NCBI GenBank assembly: GCA_018127085.1
Contig: CM030732.1
Location: forward strand, 1-64,000
DNA from: Pneumocystis sp. 'macacae'
Lineage: Eukaryota; Ascomycota; Pneumocystomycetes; Pneumocystales; Pneumocystaceae
DNA: 64,000 nucleotides
Direction of reading: 5' to 3'
Part shown: positions 35,690 to 48,367 of the stretch, one piece after another
How the letters are laid out: the number at the start of each line of letters is the position of its first letter
Position numbering within the stretch: the stretch's first letter is position 1
Translations under genes and position numbers: made by a program
The notes under the pieces: generated by a model
The model's input: the letters and a program-made list of their open reading frames with translations, nothing else
The model's database searches: none
What the model was told of the DNA's origin: nothing

Positions 35690-38028
35690 ATGAATATCCA
35701 CCGATGTCGTTTTGTTGATTATAATGCATCTTCAGTTACATTTATCTGTTTTTCTCATGATTCATCTTTAAATACAACACCTAAATCTCTTCGTTGTGCT
35801 GTTGGACGTGCAAATGGTGATCTTGAAATATGGAATCCTCAAGAACATTGGACTCATGAAATAACATTTCGTGGTGGAACAAATAGGTCTATTGAAGGAA
35901 TTTCATGGGTTACTACTGAAAATTTTTCAAGACTTTTTACTATTGGATATTCAACTTTTATTACTGAATGGAATTTAGAAAAATTAGTACCTTTAAATCA
36001 TTTGGATGTAAATTCTGGTGCTATATGGAGTATATCTGTATCTACATCTAAAGATAAGCTTGCAGTAGGCTGTGATAATGGTAACGTAGTAATTGTTGGT
36101 ATATCTGGAGGAAAAGGAATTATGGAATATTTATATATTTTAGCTCGTCAGAACTCTAAAATTTTATCACTTTCATGGAATCAAAAATTTCATATTATAG
36201 CTGGTTGTTCTGATAGTTCTGTTCGAGTTTGGGATTCTTGTAATTATGGCAATATTGTTACTAGAATGAGCGTTGATAAAATAGGGAATAATGATACTTT
36301 AGTATGGACAGTAGAAGTTTTAAAAAATGGAGTTATTGTAACCGGTGATTCTACAGGGTCTGTTAAATTTTGGGATCAAAAATATTACACATTGCTTCAA
36401 TCCTTTAAAAGTCATACAGCAGATATTTTATGTTTAACTTCTAACAAAGTATTTATCTTCCATACTGTGTAATTTTACTTATTTTGAAGGCAGGCGATAT
36501 TCTATTTTCTACTGGAGTAGATCGTAAAACAGTTTTGTATCGTATTGTAAACAAAGATACTCAACAATGGGCGGATCTTGCTAGTAGGAAATTTCATAAA
36601 CATGACGTTCGTGCTATGGCTTTATATGAATCTAAGGATATTGATATTCTTGTAACAGGAGGTATTTTATTTATATTTAATAATTAGTACTAATATTACA
36701 AGGAGTCGATATGGCATTAACAATTATACCAGTTATAAACTTTATGGTTTGGCCTCATAGAACTATACAACCAGTTCCTCAAAAACCGATTATGAGTTTT
36801 TCTAATTCTCGAATAATGATAAATTGGAGTGATCATCAGGTAAAATTATGGAGAATTAACGAAATACATTTAAATTCAAACAATGGTATTGTTTTTGCTG
36901 AAAATACTAAAAGAAAATACTTATTACTTAAGATGAGAATAAATGTTATATCTCTTTTTTATATTTTTTACTTATAATAACTAGACTGAAGAAAATATTA
37001 ACGTTGCTGCTATATCCAAAGATGGGAATTATATTGCTGTTGCGACGTTGTCTGTAATAAAATTATTTAAATTAGAATATAACTCAAATTCTTGCATAAA
37101 AGTTAAAAGACTTCAAATTCATGGTTTAGATTCTATTGGAGCAACTTCTTTATTATTCGATGAAGTAAAATCAAATCTTATTATTGCATACTTAGATAAA
37201 ATTTATTTTTTAAATTTACGATTATTAAAATGTATAGCTACTATTGCAAAACCTAAAAAAGAGAAAATAGGCATTATAGAATATTCAAATATTATTAAAC
37301 TTATAGCACTTTCAACAGATTCCAAGTATTTTGCTGTCTACAGTTTTTCTCATGATATATATATTTATGATCTTGAAAATTTCGTTATGATTTCGCATCC
37401 TCCACGTCTTTCTTCATCTATTGTTGTCATTTCATTTTGTTCTTTTATTTCATCTCTTATAGTTGTAACAGTTGATAATTTAATTTTTGATTTCGACATT
37501 AAAACAGGAAAATTGGGGGATTGGTCGAGAAAAAATTCAGCTAATTTGCCTATTGAGCTTTTAAGATTAAAAGATAGTTGCATTGGGGTTTCTTTTGATT
37601 ATGGTATTGAGTCTCGAATGTGGTTATGGGGTCCGACTTGGATGGGATTTATTGACTTAAGTATAGAAATGCTCAAAAAAAGAGCAAATAAGCGTAGACT
37701 AAAAGATAAGAATAAAGATAATATATTTCAACCTATTTACCAATCATTAACTAAAGAGCATATTGTAATACAACCAACACTTTTGAATAAAAAGAAACAT
37801 TGCATAGAATCATCTGATATTACTACTTTAGAAATTACGAAAAAGTCTACGAATACTGAAAATAATAAAAAAAAAATGCATTTTTGGGTTACATATAAAT
37901 ATAGGTCATTATTATTAATGGGCTGTTTAAATGAAAGTGAATTGTTAATTGTAGAAAGACCCCTTATTGATATGCTTATTGATAAAAGAGTACCTCCACC
38001 TTATTATAAGCATTTATATGGAACATAG
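35690..38028 (+). CDS. UTP4: U3 snoRNP WD40 protein Utp4 (cirhin)
   Basis: Subunit of the t-UTP/UtpA subcomplex of the small-subunit processome, needed for rDNA transcription and early 18S pre-rRNA processing in the nucleolus. It opens with MNIHRCRFVDYNASSVT, the family's typical start, and carries WD40 blades (GDLEIWNP, SSVRVWDS, GSVKFWDQ). Exons 35,690-36,448, 36,490-36,661, 36,703-36,944 and 36,985-38,028 use introns of 40-41 nt and close at 738 residues, near the usual length for fungal Utp4. The intergenic DNA before it is extremely AT-rich and it is the first core gene next to the MSG array. Convergent with CFT2. Confidence 0.9.
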
Positions 38029-38423
38029 TGGTATCATGAAATCTGTATTTGTATTTTTTAATCATTATTTAAAATCATCTAAGAGTTAATGTATAATATG
38101 ATATTTTGTATAATTAAAAAATTTAAAAAATTAGTTTCTTAAATTTTAATATTTTAGAAAATATCACTATTGTATTAGTTTTTAATCATTTGTATTAAAA
38201 GTTTATTAAGACGTTAAATATTCTGGAGAAATAATTATGAATTTAATTTTTAAAAATAAAATATTCTAATTCTATAAAAATATATTTGTAAACATATACA
38301 AGACAATTTTTAAAAAAATCATAATCTTACTAATAAAATAATTACTATAAATATATTTAAATATTAAAACTTATAAGTCAAAAATCGATTTTTTCCATAT
38401 TACTTTTAATTAAAAAATAACTT
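38029..38423. other. Convergent intergenic region
   Basis: AT-rich stretch between the stops of UTP4 and CFT2, holding both 3' ends; nothing else seen. Confidence 0.5.
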
Positions 38424-41012
38424 TTATAAAAATTCCACAATACTATCATACACTATTTTTCTTACATCATAAAATTCTTGAGATACTCCGCCTTCTAAAA
38501 TAACTTTCCCACCACCGATTTTTTTTACAGTCACCAAACCATCACATAAAAGTATTCCTTCACCAATAAGCTCGGCTATATGTCCTTGTTCCTGAAGAAA
38601 TTGCTTTACTTTAGTAAGCTTAACGTCACCAACAAATAGTGGGTGTGATTGGGGCACATTTCTTATATTTGAATGCATAGGCAAAATTTCTAAAATAGGG
38701 AGATCTATCTCAGTAGGATCAGTAGAAAGTTTAAGTTTTCCAATAACATGCGATATATTATAATCCCCAAGCTATTTCATTAGTCCTAAGTCAATCTTTT
38801 ATTAATATATTTACCTTTTTCCATCTTAAAGTATTTATAATATCATCAGAAAGTTTAAGGTTATAAGAATTAAGTTTTATACCAATTTTTAAAATTTCTC
38901 CTTGAAATGGCGAATAAATGTCATCAGTAAATGATGTTAATGATCTACATGTTGCCATCATATTATCTCTAGCTTCTTGACTAGAATTAATAAGAACCTT
39001 TAATCATTAATAAAACAATATAGATTAAAATAAATTTACAAGTTTTCTCGGATTAACCATAGGAATTATAGTTTTTAAACTTTTCCCATCATGCAATCCT
39101 TCCATATCTATATACCTTACAGAGCATTTTATTAATATTTTTTCCTCAGTAATAATAGTTTTACTGGGAATATTGACATCTTTATCAATATTTCCATCTT
39201 CTATGTTATTTGGGACTCCTGTCCATTTTCGTTTTTTAGTCATACTATTAATTGATTTATTTAATTCATTGTTAATATTAAATTCTAAATCTTCTTCTGT
39301 TACACGAAAAAATTTTTCTGGAACAATTATTTCACCAAAATCATCAAATCTTCTCCTTTTTTCAAGGGTTGGAAACATTTTAAAACGTGGAGACATTCTT
39401 TTTATTTCATTAGTCTGAAGATATAAATCATGAATATTTGGACTTAATAATGATGCAGACCCCTTTACTATCATAGAATCATTCCTAAAATGAGTTTTTC
39501 TATGATTACTATTATTGTCGTCATTTAAATCTGAATCAGAACTATCAAAAAGATCTTTATTTTGAAACTCCATAATTAATTTAGCTGTTTCTTTTTCTCG
39601 GTGAAGTTTTTCTTTTTCTTGATATTTTTCTAGCTCACTACCTACTAATGGTACAGAAGTACGAATCTAAACAAATTATTTAATGAAATGAAAAAACAAA
39701 TATTGTTACAATAACGATCTTATTAAAATTCAAAGCCACAGCAGGAGGTACAGGTTGATCATTATGTTTTACAGCTAAATTCCAGTGATCCAAAAGATCT
39801 TTTGATAGAGAGTTTTGGTAATAAATAGACTTTTGAGAAAGGATAACTAAATTTTTAGGATCTTTTGCAATACTATCAAGAAATACTTTTTGAGAAAATC
39901 CACAATCCATATTAGGACTTGTTGCTAATATAACTTTAGGACCAGATACCATAGTAAGAAGTTGAAATTCATTAGCAATAACTTTAACATATCTATAATT
40001 ACCATATATATTAAGATTAACATTAATATTAAATGAGTTACATACGTAAATTCAAATACAGACCCACTTGACCCATATTCACTAATAACAGAATCACTCA
40101 TCCATTCTATCATGCTTTGAGCATATGATATTGCTTTATTTCCAGTATGACTAAGGAAATATATAGGATATTGAAGATTGTGTTGCTGCCAATAACGATC
40201 TAAAATCCAACAAAATTCAAGAGAACGCGTTGCAGCATCTGTAGGAATTAGTATGCTTCCCTGTTGTGCAAATGTGTTTTTAATAGAATCTTAAAAATCA
40301 GTTACATAAAAAAAATAAAATCTTTTTTTACCAAAAAAAGCTTCTATTCTTTTTTTACGCGACGGAATAGAAATGTTAGAATTCATAGCATCTGTTATAA
40401 GGGTAGTTGGCCTGCTCAACGCATCTAATATAGTCCCATTAGAATAAAGAATACTTCCATTAAGATGACTATCTTTTGAATGGTTCCAATTAATACAATA
40501 TATAATATTTTCTGAATCTTTTGTGATTTTCCAGATAGTTCCTCCAAGAGAATGGCCAGAATTATATGCTGTAATAGAAATACCATCTAATTTTCCTAAA
40601 TAATATTATAAAATTACTATATAAAATATAATATACCTGAGAGAGATATTGGCTGAGAATATCGTAATGTAATTATAGAATCAAATGCTTTATCTATATC
40701 CTTTACTGATATACTATTATCCATGATATTTTTATAACAATCACTCATTGTTACTCGGCCCATATTAAAAATTGGGAGTGTTGCATATGTAGGCACATCA
40801 TGCCATCCATAGTATTTAAAGCCATGGACAAATGATCCAACATGAGAAACATCTGAATGAGAAAAAAGGATAAGGTCTGGTGTAAAATCAAGTTCTACAA
40901 ATTCTGAAAGAAGATCATTTGCACCTGGGTCTAAAAGAATTTTAATTCCCCCAAAACTTAAAACTGATGCAGGGCCTTTTTCTGGATCTTTTAAAGGCCA
41001 GAAATAAAGCAT
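38424..41012 (-). CDS. CFT2: Cleavage and polyadenylation factor subunit Cft2/CPSF100
   Basis: Catalytically inactive metallo-beta-lactamase/beta-CASP partner of the mRNA 3' endonuclease in the nuclear cleavage and polyadenylation factor. The N terminus shows SFGGIKILLDPGAND and FSHSDVSHVGS, where an active enzyme would have the zinc-binding HxHxDH; the missing His residues are typical of CPSF100. Later come AYNSGHSLGGTIWKI, SGPKVILATSPNMDCGFS, VPLVGSELEKYQEKEKL and a C-terminal domain with FVGDVKLTKVKQFLQEQG. Seven exons (41,012-40,637; 40,595-40,332; 40,289-40,046; 39,992-39,710; 39,666-39,040; 38,997-38,815; 38,771-38,424) close at 774 residues, against 782 for the human protein. The 3' end of exon 4 could be six bases shorter. 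Divergent from the BolA gene with 119 bp between start codons. Confidence 0.9.
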
Positions 41013-41131
41013 AGTAACACCATTTAGTATAATATTATTTAATATTTAATATTTAATATTTAATAAATTCCTATTTATTTTTTTTTTAAAAACTTAGCTA
41101 TGTTCGATTTTAAAAATTACAATTTTTTAAA

Positions 41132-41549
41132 ATGTCTTTAAATTTTTTACGTCCTACAGAATCCATAATTCGTCAAAAAGTATTTCTTATATCTAGAGAA
41201 TTAAAATAATTAATTTTTCTATTTTAGTTAATAGAAGAATTATCACCTTCGCTTTTAGAAATTTATAATGATTCACATTTACATAAGCATCATATAGCCA
41301 TGAAAAATAATACAAATCCTGAAACCCACTTTAGGTAACAATTTAAATAAAAATATGTTCTTAATTAATAATAGAATTAAAATAGTATCAGATCATTTTA
41401 AAGGGCACTCACTTGTTTCTCGTCATAAAATAGTTTATAATTTATTAAAAGAAGAATTAGCAAATGGTGTGCATTCTTTACAATTAAATACAAAAACTCA
41501 ACAAGAATCACTGAAAGAAAATCTTTTATTAAAAACCCACAATCTATAA
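41132..41549 (+). CDS. BolA-family protein
   Basis: Small protein of 109 residues from three exons (41,132-41,179; 41,228-41,334; 41,375-41,549). The BolA fold is clear: an N-terminal helix (RQKLIEELSPSLLEIYNDSHLH), then ETHFRIKIVSDHFKGHSLVSRHKIVYNLL ending in HSLQLNTKT, with the conserved His of the RHK turn. Eukaryotic BolA proteins pair with monothiol glutaredoxins in iron-sulphur cluster delivery or iron sensing. The length and lack of an obvious targeting peptide favour a Bol1-like or cytosolic form over mitochondrial Bol3, but I cannot decide which paralogue it is. Confidence 0.85.
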
Positions 41550-41839
41550 TATTCTATAATAATTGAAATAATTTAAAATATTTAATAATTAATTTATTTA
41601 TTATAAAATTCATATTGGATTTATAGTATTTATATATATATATAAATAGAAAAGAAAAAATATGCAGGAATAGCTATAATTCAAGCAAAATAAAAAGTAA
41701 ATGTTCGTTAAAATAATAGAAGTCGCGTATTAATAAGTTAGTGAAATTAGAAACATGATTGCAGAAAATTGTGTAATGGAGTTATAATAATGGTGCTTTA
41801 TGTTACTTGTGCTTTTAAAGGTTTATATAAATATATAAG

Positions 41840-42917
41840 CTATGCAGCAAGAATAATTTTATTTGATTCTTCTAATTCCTGGGTTTGTTCGTGTTCATTA
41901 CTAGCCCAGAAAGAATCATGTTGAAGATTTTTGTTTTGATTTGAAAGATTATCATTGACCTCATCTGCTTTGTGATGAAGTGATAAGATAGGTTTTATGG
42001 TCGATGTTTCAAGAGTCCAATGAGAAAGTGCATTTTCACATTCAACAATTATTTGTTTAGATTGTTCATAACCGTCATACACAGCACGATTTTCTCCTGG
42101 AGTTATAGGAGTATCATCTAAAAGTTCAAGCAAATATTTCCCATATCCTGCTATTAACGCTAACTTTTCTGAATGTTCTTTTATTGCATCAAATTGGTAA
42201 GTAAATGCTGTTTTGAGTTTTTCCCTTGTAGTATTATTCAATTGTGCTTCAGCAACGAGACAAGAGGCTTCAATACGAATAAGTTCTTGTTCTAAAACCA
42301 AAAGTTTTTGAGAATCTGGTTCTTTATGTTTTAACATATATATTTGATCAATCAATTTTTGTCTTTTGTCACGGGACGGTTGCACGGATGCTTCAATATT
42401 ACGGATTGACTTCATTGTCATTCTATACTGATCATAGCGATCTATTAAAAATCAGATACTCATTTTGGAATGCATAATTAATCAATTTTTTTTAGTAAAT
42501 ACGCATACATACCAATAAAACTATCTTCCAGTTCACCAATTTCATAAATAAGAACGCCAAGCTTATCCGTAATATCAGAAATATCATCATCACAATCTTC
42601 TCCCCATAAAGATAATTGTTTGGCAACTTCTTTGCGTTCACGACCAACGAGTTCGTATGAACGCATTACATTTTTCTCCATTTTAATGAGAACTGCAAGA
42701 CGTTTAGAAAGTTCAGGTGCAAATATTCTAATTTTGTTAGTTTCTCAAAAGAATTATTTAAAAATACATACGCTGCTGATGATTTTCTAAATGAATGTCC
42801 AATAGATCTTAATCCAAAAAACCGATTACTTTTTGTTGATGATAGAGGCACAGGCATTGCATTTGCCTGTGAAGTACCAGAGGTACGAGTACTTCTCACA
42901 GAATATGTTCTGTGCAT
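41840..42917 (-). CDS. PIL1: Eisosome core protein Pil1/Lsp1
   Basis: BAR-domain protein that builds eisosomes, the furrows of the fungal plasma membrane. It starts MHRTYSVRSTRTSGTSQ, the usual Pil1 opening, followed by SFRKSSA, FAPELSKRLAVL, KNVMRSYELVGRERKEVAKQ, DDISDITDKLGVLIYE and IEASVQPSRDKRQKL, and later LALIAGYGKYLLELLDDTPITPGE. Three exons (42,917-42,772; 42,727-42,513; 42,441-41,840) with introns of 44 and 71 nt give 320 residues; baker's yeast Pil1 has 339. The acidic tail of yeast Pil1 is shortened. Convergent with the BolA gene; 290 bp of AT-rich DNA separate them. Confidence 0.93.
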
Positions 42918-44301
42918 TTTTGGATTTATATTAATTCAGTAAGTAAATTTTTTCAAAAAATAAAAGTTCTTATAACTCAAGATTATTATTTTAGATATTT
43001 TTGATCATAAATCTGATTTTTCTAAATCTTTTTTATCTTTTTTATCAAATAAATTAAAAATAAGACTTGATAGTTTATCTATTAACCTTTTCTAAAACGA
43101 AAATTAAATTAGCATCGAATCTATTTTTACATGAATATTAATATATGATAATATATAATTTGTATATAACAATAAATTATAAAATTTAGGTAAAATTGTT
43201 ATTTTTTCTATAAACAAATCTAACAAATAAACTTTGTATTCATATATATATATCTATATATTTATACATATATAGATACATATGATTATATTGTACTCTA
43301 GGAATTTTCATTACTAATTTTATTGAAAGTTACTAAGACATAGAGCATATCAAATTAATCGTATGACAGCTTATAATTCAGTTTTTAATAATTTAATTAT
43401 CAAAAAAAAGTTTCTAAAATTTAATCATTAATAAAATTTAATAGTTCTTTGTTAAACAAATATATTACATTACAAATCAGTATTTTCAGTAATAGTGACT
43501 AGAATTATTTTAAAATCTAATTGTGCACTTTTAATATAAAAGTTAAAACAATTTAATTTAAAATATTATGTAAATAAAATTTGTTCTTTTTTAAAAAAAT
43601 ATATCTAAATAATCTTAAATGTAATAAAAAAATGAAATTATTATTATATTTAAAAATTTGAATTCCTGTAAAATCATAGAATATATAATTCTTTAAATCT
43701 TTTAGATTAAATATAAACATATATATTATTATATTATAAAATATAACAAAATAATTAATATTTTAAATTTAAACGTTAATATTTTTAAATTGTAGAAATT
43801 ATATATTAAAATAAATTTATTTTTTAATAAATTTTATCATTTACTTTTTAAAAAATTTCAAAAACATAAAACATACAAATAAAGTCTGAATTTCATAAAT
43901 TTCTAGTTTCATAGATAAAATATTTTTCTAAAATAAATATTTTGTATTATTGAAAACTTTTAATATTATTATTAAAAATTCATGATAATAAATTGAAACT
44001 AAATTTTTTTTTTTATAAAGTTTTAATATAAAAAATATCTTTAATTATTGTATTCTATAATTGGTATAAATATTTATATAATTTTATAAACTAAAATGTC
44101 TAAAACTTTAACTTCAAAAAAAATAATATTCTAATATCTAAGATATACAAATTATGAATGGATTAAAATATCTTAGTTTATGAAATTTAATAGCTTTTTA
44201 ATTTATTTTTTTTATTTAAATTATATAAATTATTTCAATTTCCAAAATTCGACAAACTTCTAAAAAATACTATAAAAAATTTATAGAAATCAAATTATAC
44301 A
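42918..44301. other. Divergent promoter region
   Basis: About 1.4 kb of AT-rich DNA between the starts of PIL1 and GAB1, with simple (AT) runs such as ATATATATCTATATATTTATACATATATAGATACATAT near 43,240. No gene or RNA seen. Confidence 0.5.
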
Positions 44302-45902
44302 ATGTACTCTTCGAAAAAATCTATAGTAAACATAAATAATATTGCTGTCTTATCAATATTCAGTTTAGGTTTTTTTATCCGACTCATTTTATTTAGAAAT
44401 GAAAGCATTGTATCTTTATTAAGTAATCGAGTTGAAATAGCTACAGCTGTTACAAGTTACAAAAGACGTATAAAGTTTTTAAATTTTTTTTTGTTTTTTC
44501 TTACAATTATTTTAGTTAAAGAAGGTCTTTTTCTTTATGAACACGGAATTTCTCCATACAATGGCAATTTATTTTATCATGTTTTATTCTTTTAATATAT
44601 CATAATTTTTATTTATGGTTTTAGGCACCCTTATTACTTATGTTGTTTTCAATAATTAGACATATTTCAAATTCTCAATTCTTTGTTTCATTACTTTATA
44701 CAATTATAGATTTATTTTCTGCATGGTCTCTTTTGGATTTAACAAATTCTATAATTTTAAAAGATCAATCTATGAATCATTTAGTAAAATATTTTACAGT
44801 TTCTTCGTAATATTACATTTTTTTTTCTTGTTTTTTATTGTTTGTAGATTTCTTTTTAATCCCTATTCTATTATTTCTTGTGTGGGAATGTCAACTGCTA
44901 TTTTCACTAATTATTCTATATTAACTAGCCTTTCTTATTTACAACGAGGTAAATTTCAATTACATGATTCTACTTATTGCTAATATTTTAGGAAAATCTA
45001 TACAATCCATTTTTTTTTTAGCTATAGCTACTTATTTAAGTTTTTATCCTGTTCTTTTACTTCCACCATTAATACTTATGTTACGCAAAAATAGTACTAA
45101 AAAAATGGATGTAACATCTCTGAATTAATTGAAAATTAATAACATATGATTAGTCTGTTAATAAAAGCATTATATTGTTTTTCATTACATTATTATTATT
45201 ATTATTATTGAGTTTCATTACAATACGCTCTTGGGATTTTTTATCTTCATACGGATCTATGTAATATTGTCACATCTCTATTTATTTTCTAATAAGTATA
45301 GACTACTTGCACCTGACCTTACACCTAATGTTGGACTTTGGTGGTATTTTTTTACTGAAATATTCGATTCATTTAGATTTTTTTTTATTTCTATTTTTCA
45401 GCTACATTTATTTATTTACTTGGCACCGCTATGTATACGACTAGGGTACGCTTCTAATAATTCATAATTACTTTTCTAATATTTTAAGAAAATATCCTTT
45501 TTTTATAATTATTATATTATGTGGAATAATATCTATTTTGAAGCCATATCCATCAATTGCGGATGCTGCATTATTCATGTCACTGTTTCCGCTTCTCCAT
45601 CCAATTCATTCATGTATTATAATAGCTTTTTTAAAACAATATTAATATCTATTTTAGATATGCGTTATAAATTTGCAACTACGTTGTGTTTTTTCTATTG
45701 TAGTTCTCTAGGACCAGCTTTTTACTATCTTTGGATATATGCTGGTTCAGGAAATGCTAACTTTTTTTATAGTATTACACTCGTCTGGAATTTTAATTTA
45801 AGCATTATTATAACTGATATAATTTTCGCAATATTGAAAATGGAATTGGAAATAGAAAGACCAGATATGAAAGGAGTTGATGTAATTCAAGTAAATTATT
45901 AA
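44302..45902 (+). CDS. GAB1: GPI transamidase subunit Gab1/PIG-U
   Basis: Multi-pass ER membrane subunit of the GPI transamidase, which attaches GPI anchors to proteins such as the MSGs. Recognised from NRVEIATAVTSYKRL, EGLFLYEHGISPYNG, FLFNPYSIISCVGMST, SWDFLSSYGS, PDLTPNVGLWWYFF and LWIYAGSGNANFFYSITL, all in PIG-U order. Nine exons: 44,302-44,467; 44,516-44,580; 44,625-44,806; 44,848-44,948; 44,992-45,110; 45,154-45,260; 45,302-45,445; 45,489-45,613; 45,658-45,902. All introns are 41-48 nt and the frame closes at 417 residues (human 435). The TAA stop (45,900-45,902) overlaps the stop codon of NAT4 on the other strand. Confidence 0.9.
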
Positions 45903-46745
45903 CGCAAATACTTCGATAAGATTTTATAATCCGACTTTACAACCTTTCCTTGAAAATTTTTAACTAAAGATGGCGAAATTTTATCTTCAAGATATCTAAT
46001 AATATATTAGTTTCTAAAACACTAAATCTTTAAGGCAACCCTAATTTTTTATAAAAACATAATGCACGTTCATTAAAATTAAATACAGTTAACATAGCTT
46101 TTTGAAGTCCTAATTTTAGGCCTAGGTTTTCCATAATATTCATAAGATGATATCCTATACCTGATCTATGGTATTTCTGCCTAACCTGTATTTCAAAGCT
46201 AAAATATTTAACTTAAAGAAATATTTCTTTTAGAACATATACCAGTAAATAACACATTCTTCCTCTTCAATTACTATTTGATAGCTTAAAAACCCAACAA
46301 TATCTTGTTCACCATTCTTTCGAGCAATTATATATTTAATATATTCCTCTCTCATTTCTTTAATTTTTCGTTTGGACGACCATCCCATAGATGATTTTTT
46401 ATACCTTCTAACATATTGACAAAAATTACATAATAAAAATAAAAATTACATTTCTTCCAAATTATCTTTGACAAGTCGAAAGCAAGTATATATATCGTCT
46501 TTTTTGATACTTTTTATATCAAACAGTTGAATATCATATACATCATTGCTAGTTTTATTATTTTTAAATCTAAAGTATTTTTGTGTTTACTTTTTAAAAT
46601 TATAAATTTTGTTATAGGGTATAAGATTTCTAAGAATATTTAAACAAATATCGTTTATTGTCTTAATAGTATTGTCTTTCTCAGTAGATTTTTCTTTTTT
46701 ATTATTAAAATTGTTTTTATCTTTTAATAAATTTACTTCTTTCAT
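45899..46745 (-). CDS. NAT4: N-alpha-acetyltransferase NatD (Nat4/NAA40)
   Basis: GNAT-fold enzyme that acetylates the N-terminal Ser of histones H4 and H2A. Motifs seen: CFRLVKDNLEE, SSMGWSSKRKIKEM, VIYCFEIQV (conserved YCYEVQL in NAA40), RQKYHRSGIGYHLM (acetyl-CoA loop, usual R/QxxGxG/A), KAMLTVFNFNERALCFYKKLG and DKISPS...DYKILSK. Five exons: 46,745-46,591; 46,548-46,450; 46,407-46,243; 46,198-46,040; 45,995-45,899, introns of 42-44 nt, total 224 residues (human 237). The last intron has a GTTGCC donor, unusual here. The start ATG lies only 55 bp from the tRNA-Gln gene on the opposite strand. Ends tail to tail with GAB1 with overlapping stops. Confidence 0.87.
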
Positions 46746-46800
46746 GTATTTTCTAAAAACTAAAAATATGTATATAATTTCTTGACCCTCCTGAACATAG

Positions 46801-46880
46801 GGCTTCATGGTGTAGTGGCAGCACATGGGATTTTGATGCATGATATTCCCATAACCCGAGTTCGATCCTCGGTGAGGCCT
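46801..46880 (+). tRNA. tRNA-Gln (anticodon TTG) with a 9-nt intron
   Basis: Cloverleaf by eye: acceptor GGCTTCA/TGAGGCC, D-stem GTGT/GCAC with loop AGTGGCA, anticodon stem TGGGA/TCCCA, T-arm CCGAG-TTCGATC-CTCGG, and T as discriminator base. The anticodon loop reads TTTTGA, then a 9-nt insert TGCATGATA, then T, placing anticodon TTG at positions 34-36 and the intron in the canonical place after position 37. A pol III stop (TTTTT) follows at 46,893-46,897. Internal A box (TGGTGTAGTGG) and B box (GAGTTCGATCC) are present. Confidence 0.92.
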
Positions 46881-47111
46881 TAAAAGAGGGTATTTTTCAT
46901 GTTTAAGCGGTTGAATATTATTGATAAATTAATATTTTCAAAATCATTGAAAAATATCTAAAAATATTCTTACTGTTAATATAAACTTTCAAGATATTAT
47001 TAAAATGAGATTTATTTCGTAAGTCTTTATGATTTTATAATATATATATAATATATATATTTTTTAAAATAATTGATTTTTGACATTTTCGATTCAAAAT
47101 ATTATAATATA

Positions 47112-48367
47112 ATGACAGATTTAGAACTTCATGTTCATTTTCCTGGATTTGACTTACCGTCTATTGATCCTTATTGCTTAAGTGTAATTTGCTATTTACA
47201 AATAACAACACCTGGTTTATATAACGTAATTTATTCAAATAATGATACTTTATCACCGACAAGTACAGTTTTGTAGTAAAATAATAAAGTAATTAAATAA
47301 TCTAAAAATAGGGAAATTGCCTGCTCTTAGAGATTCAGGGATATGGATTGGATCTTGGAATAATATTATAAATTATTTAAAGCAAAAAGGCTTTGATGCT
47401 GATAACTTTTTAACAAATAACCAAAAAGCTGATATCATTGCGTTTGAGTACATTTCCTGAAGTTAAAAACTAACTTTGAAAGGTATGAATCACTTATTCA
47501 CGGATTTGGATTTGATCTTACGGTGAGTCAATATTATTAAAGTATTTTGTTTTAAACATTAAAAGTTATTCAATATTTATGTTGATGATGAAAATTATTC
47601 AAGTATTTCTAAATTACCTTATTATGAAAAATATTTTCCTTTTTCAACTTATTTAACCCTTATGTATACTAGAAAATTTGCAAAAAAAAGAACAGAATAT
47701 TTTAAAATAAAACAAACAATTCCTAAAGAACTAAAAAATCATTCAATTTTTCAATATCATTTAAAAAACACGTCTTATGATTTTAAAAAAGAAGCTAAAA
47801 ATCAAAAGGTAAACTAATTCTATATAATTTATTTAATAACACTAATAAATCTAGTTGAAAATATTATCTTCTAATTTTTACAGATTACTAGCTTCTAAAC
47901 TTTCATCTCAGCCATTTATATTCGGTGATCATCCTACTTCTCTTGATTGTTTAATATTTGGTCATCTTGCATTACAATTTTTTCCAAATTTGCCTAATTC
48001 TATATTATCTGAACATCTAAAATCTACCGAACCATTACTTGTATCTTATTTACATCGCTCCTTTTCTAGATATTTTCAAGAAAATAAGCCTTTAAATATT
48101 AAAAATACAGAATTAAAATATTTTTCAAATATAACAAATATATTATGGAATAATATTACTACTTTCGATCCAATTGTTCGGTTAAAGGAATTTATAGGTG
48201 TTAATAATCTAGAGAACCGAAGAAAATTCCTTACAATTTCTATCAGTATTTTATGTTTTATATCATATATTTATATTACTGGTATAGTAAAAATAGAAAT
48301 TAAAGATCAAAATAAAGATAATTCAGAAGAAGTTGATAAGACTTTGAATAATGAATTAGTTCTCTAA
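47112..48367 (+). CDS. SAM37: Mitochondrial outer-membrane SAM complex subunit, Sam37/metaxin-like
   Basis: GST-like protein of the sorting and assembly machinery that inserts beta-barrel proteins into the mitochondrial outer membrane. The N-terminal thioredoxin-like half shows ELHVHFPGFDLPSIDPYCLS and LPALRDSGIWIGSWNNIINYL; the C-terminal helical half shows FIFGDHPTSLDCLIFGHLALQ, a metaxin signature. A hydrophobic segment near the end (FLTISISILCFISYIYI) could anchor it to the membrane. Five exons (47,112-47,262; 47,312-47,447; 47,483-47,522; 47,566-47,808; 47,855-48,367) give 360 residues; one exon is only 40 nt. Sam35 is the main alternative; the C-terminal membrane segment favours Sam37. 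Confidence 0.78.

Noticed and set aside
46549..46590. A 21-nt intron or in-frame stop in NAT4 (GTAAAC...CTTTAG)
   Set aside because: A 42-nt intron ending at the next AACTAG also keeps the frame and has the normal size for this genome.
46587..46841. Extension of the NAT4 frame to a start at 46,841
   Set aside because: The extra N-terminal codons lie opposite the tRNA-Gln gene; the ATG at 46,745 begins the family-like part.
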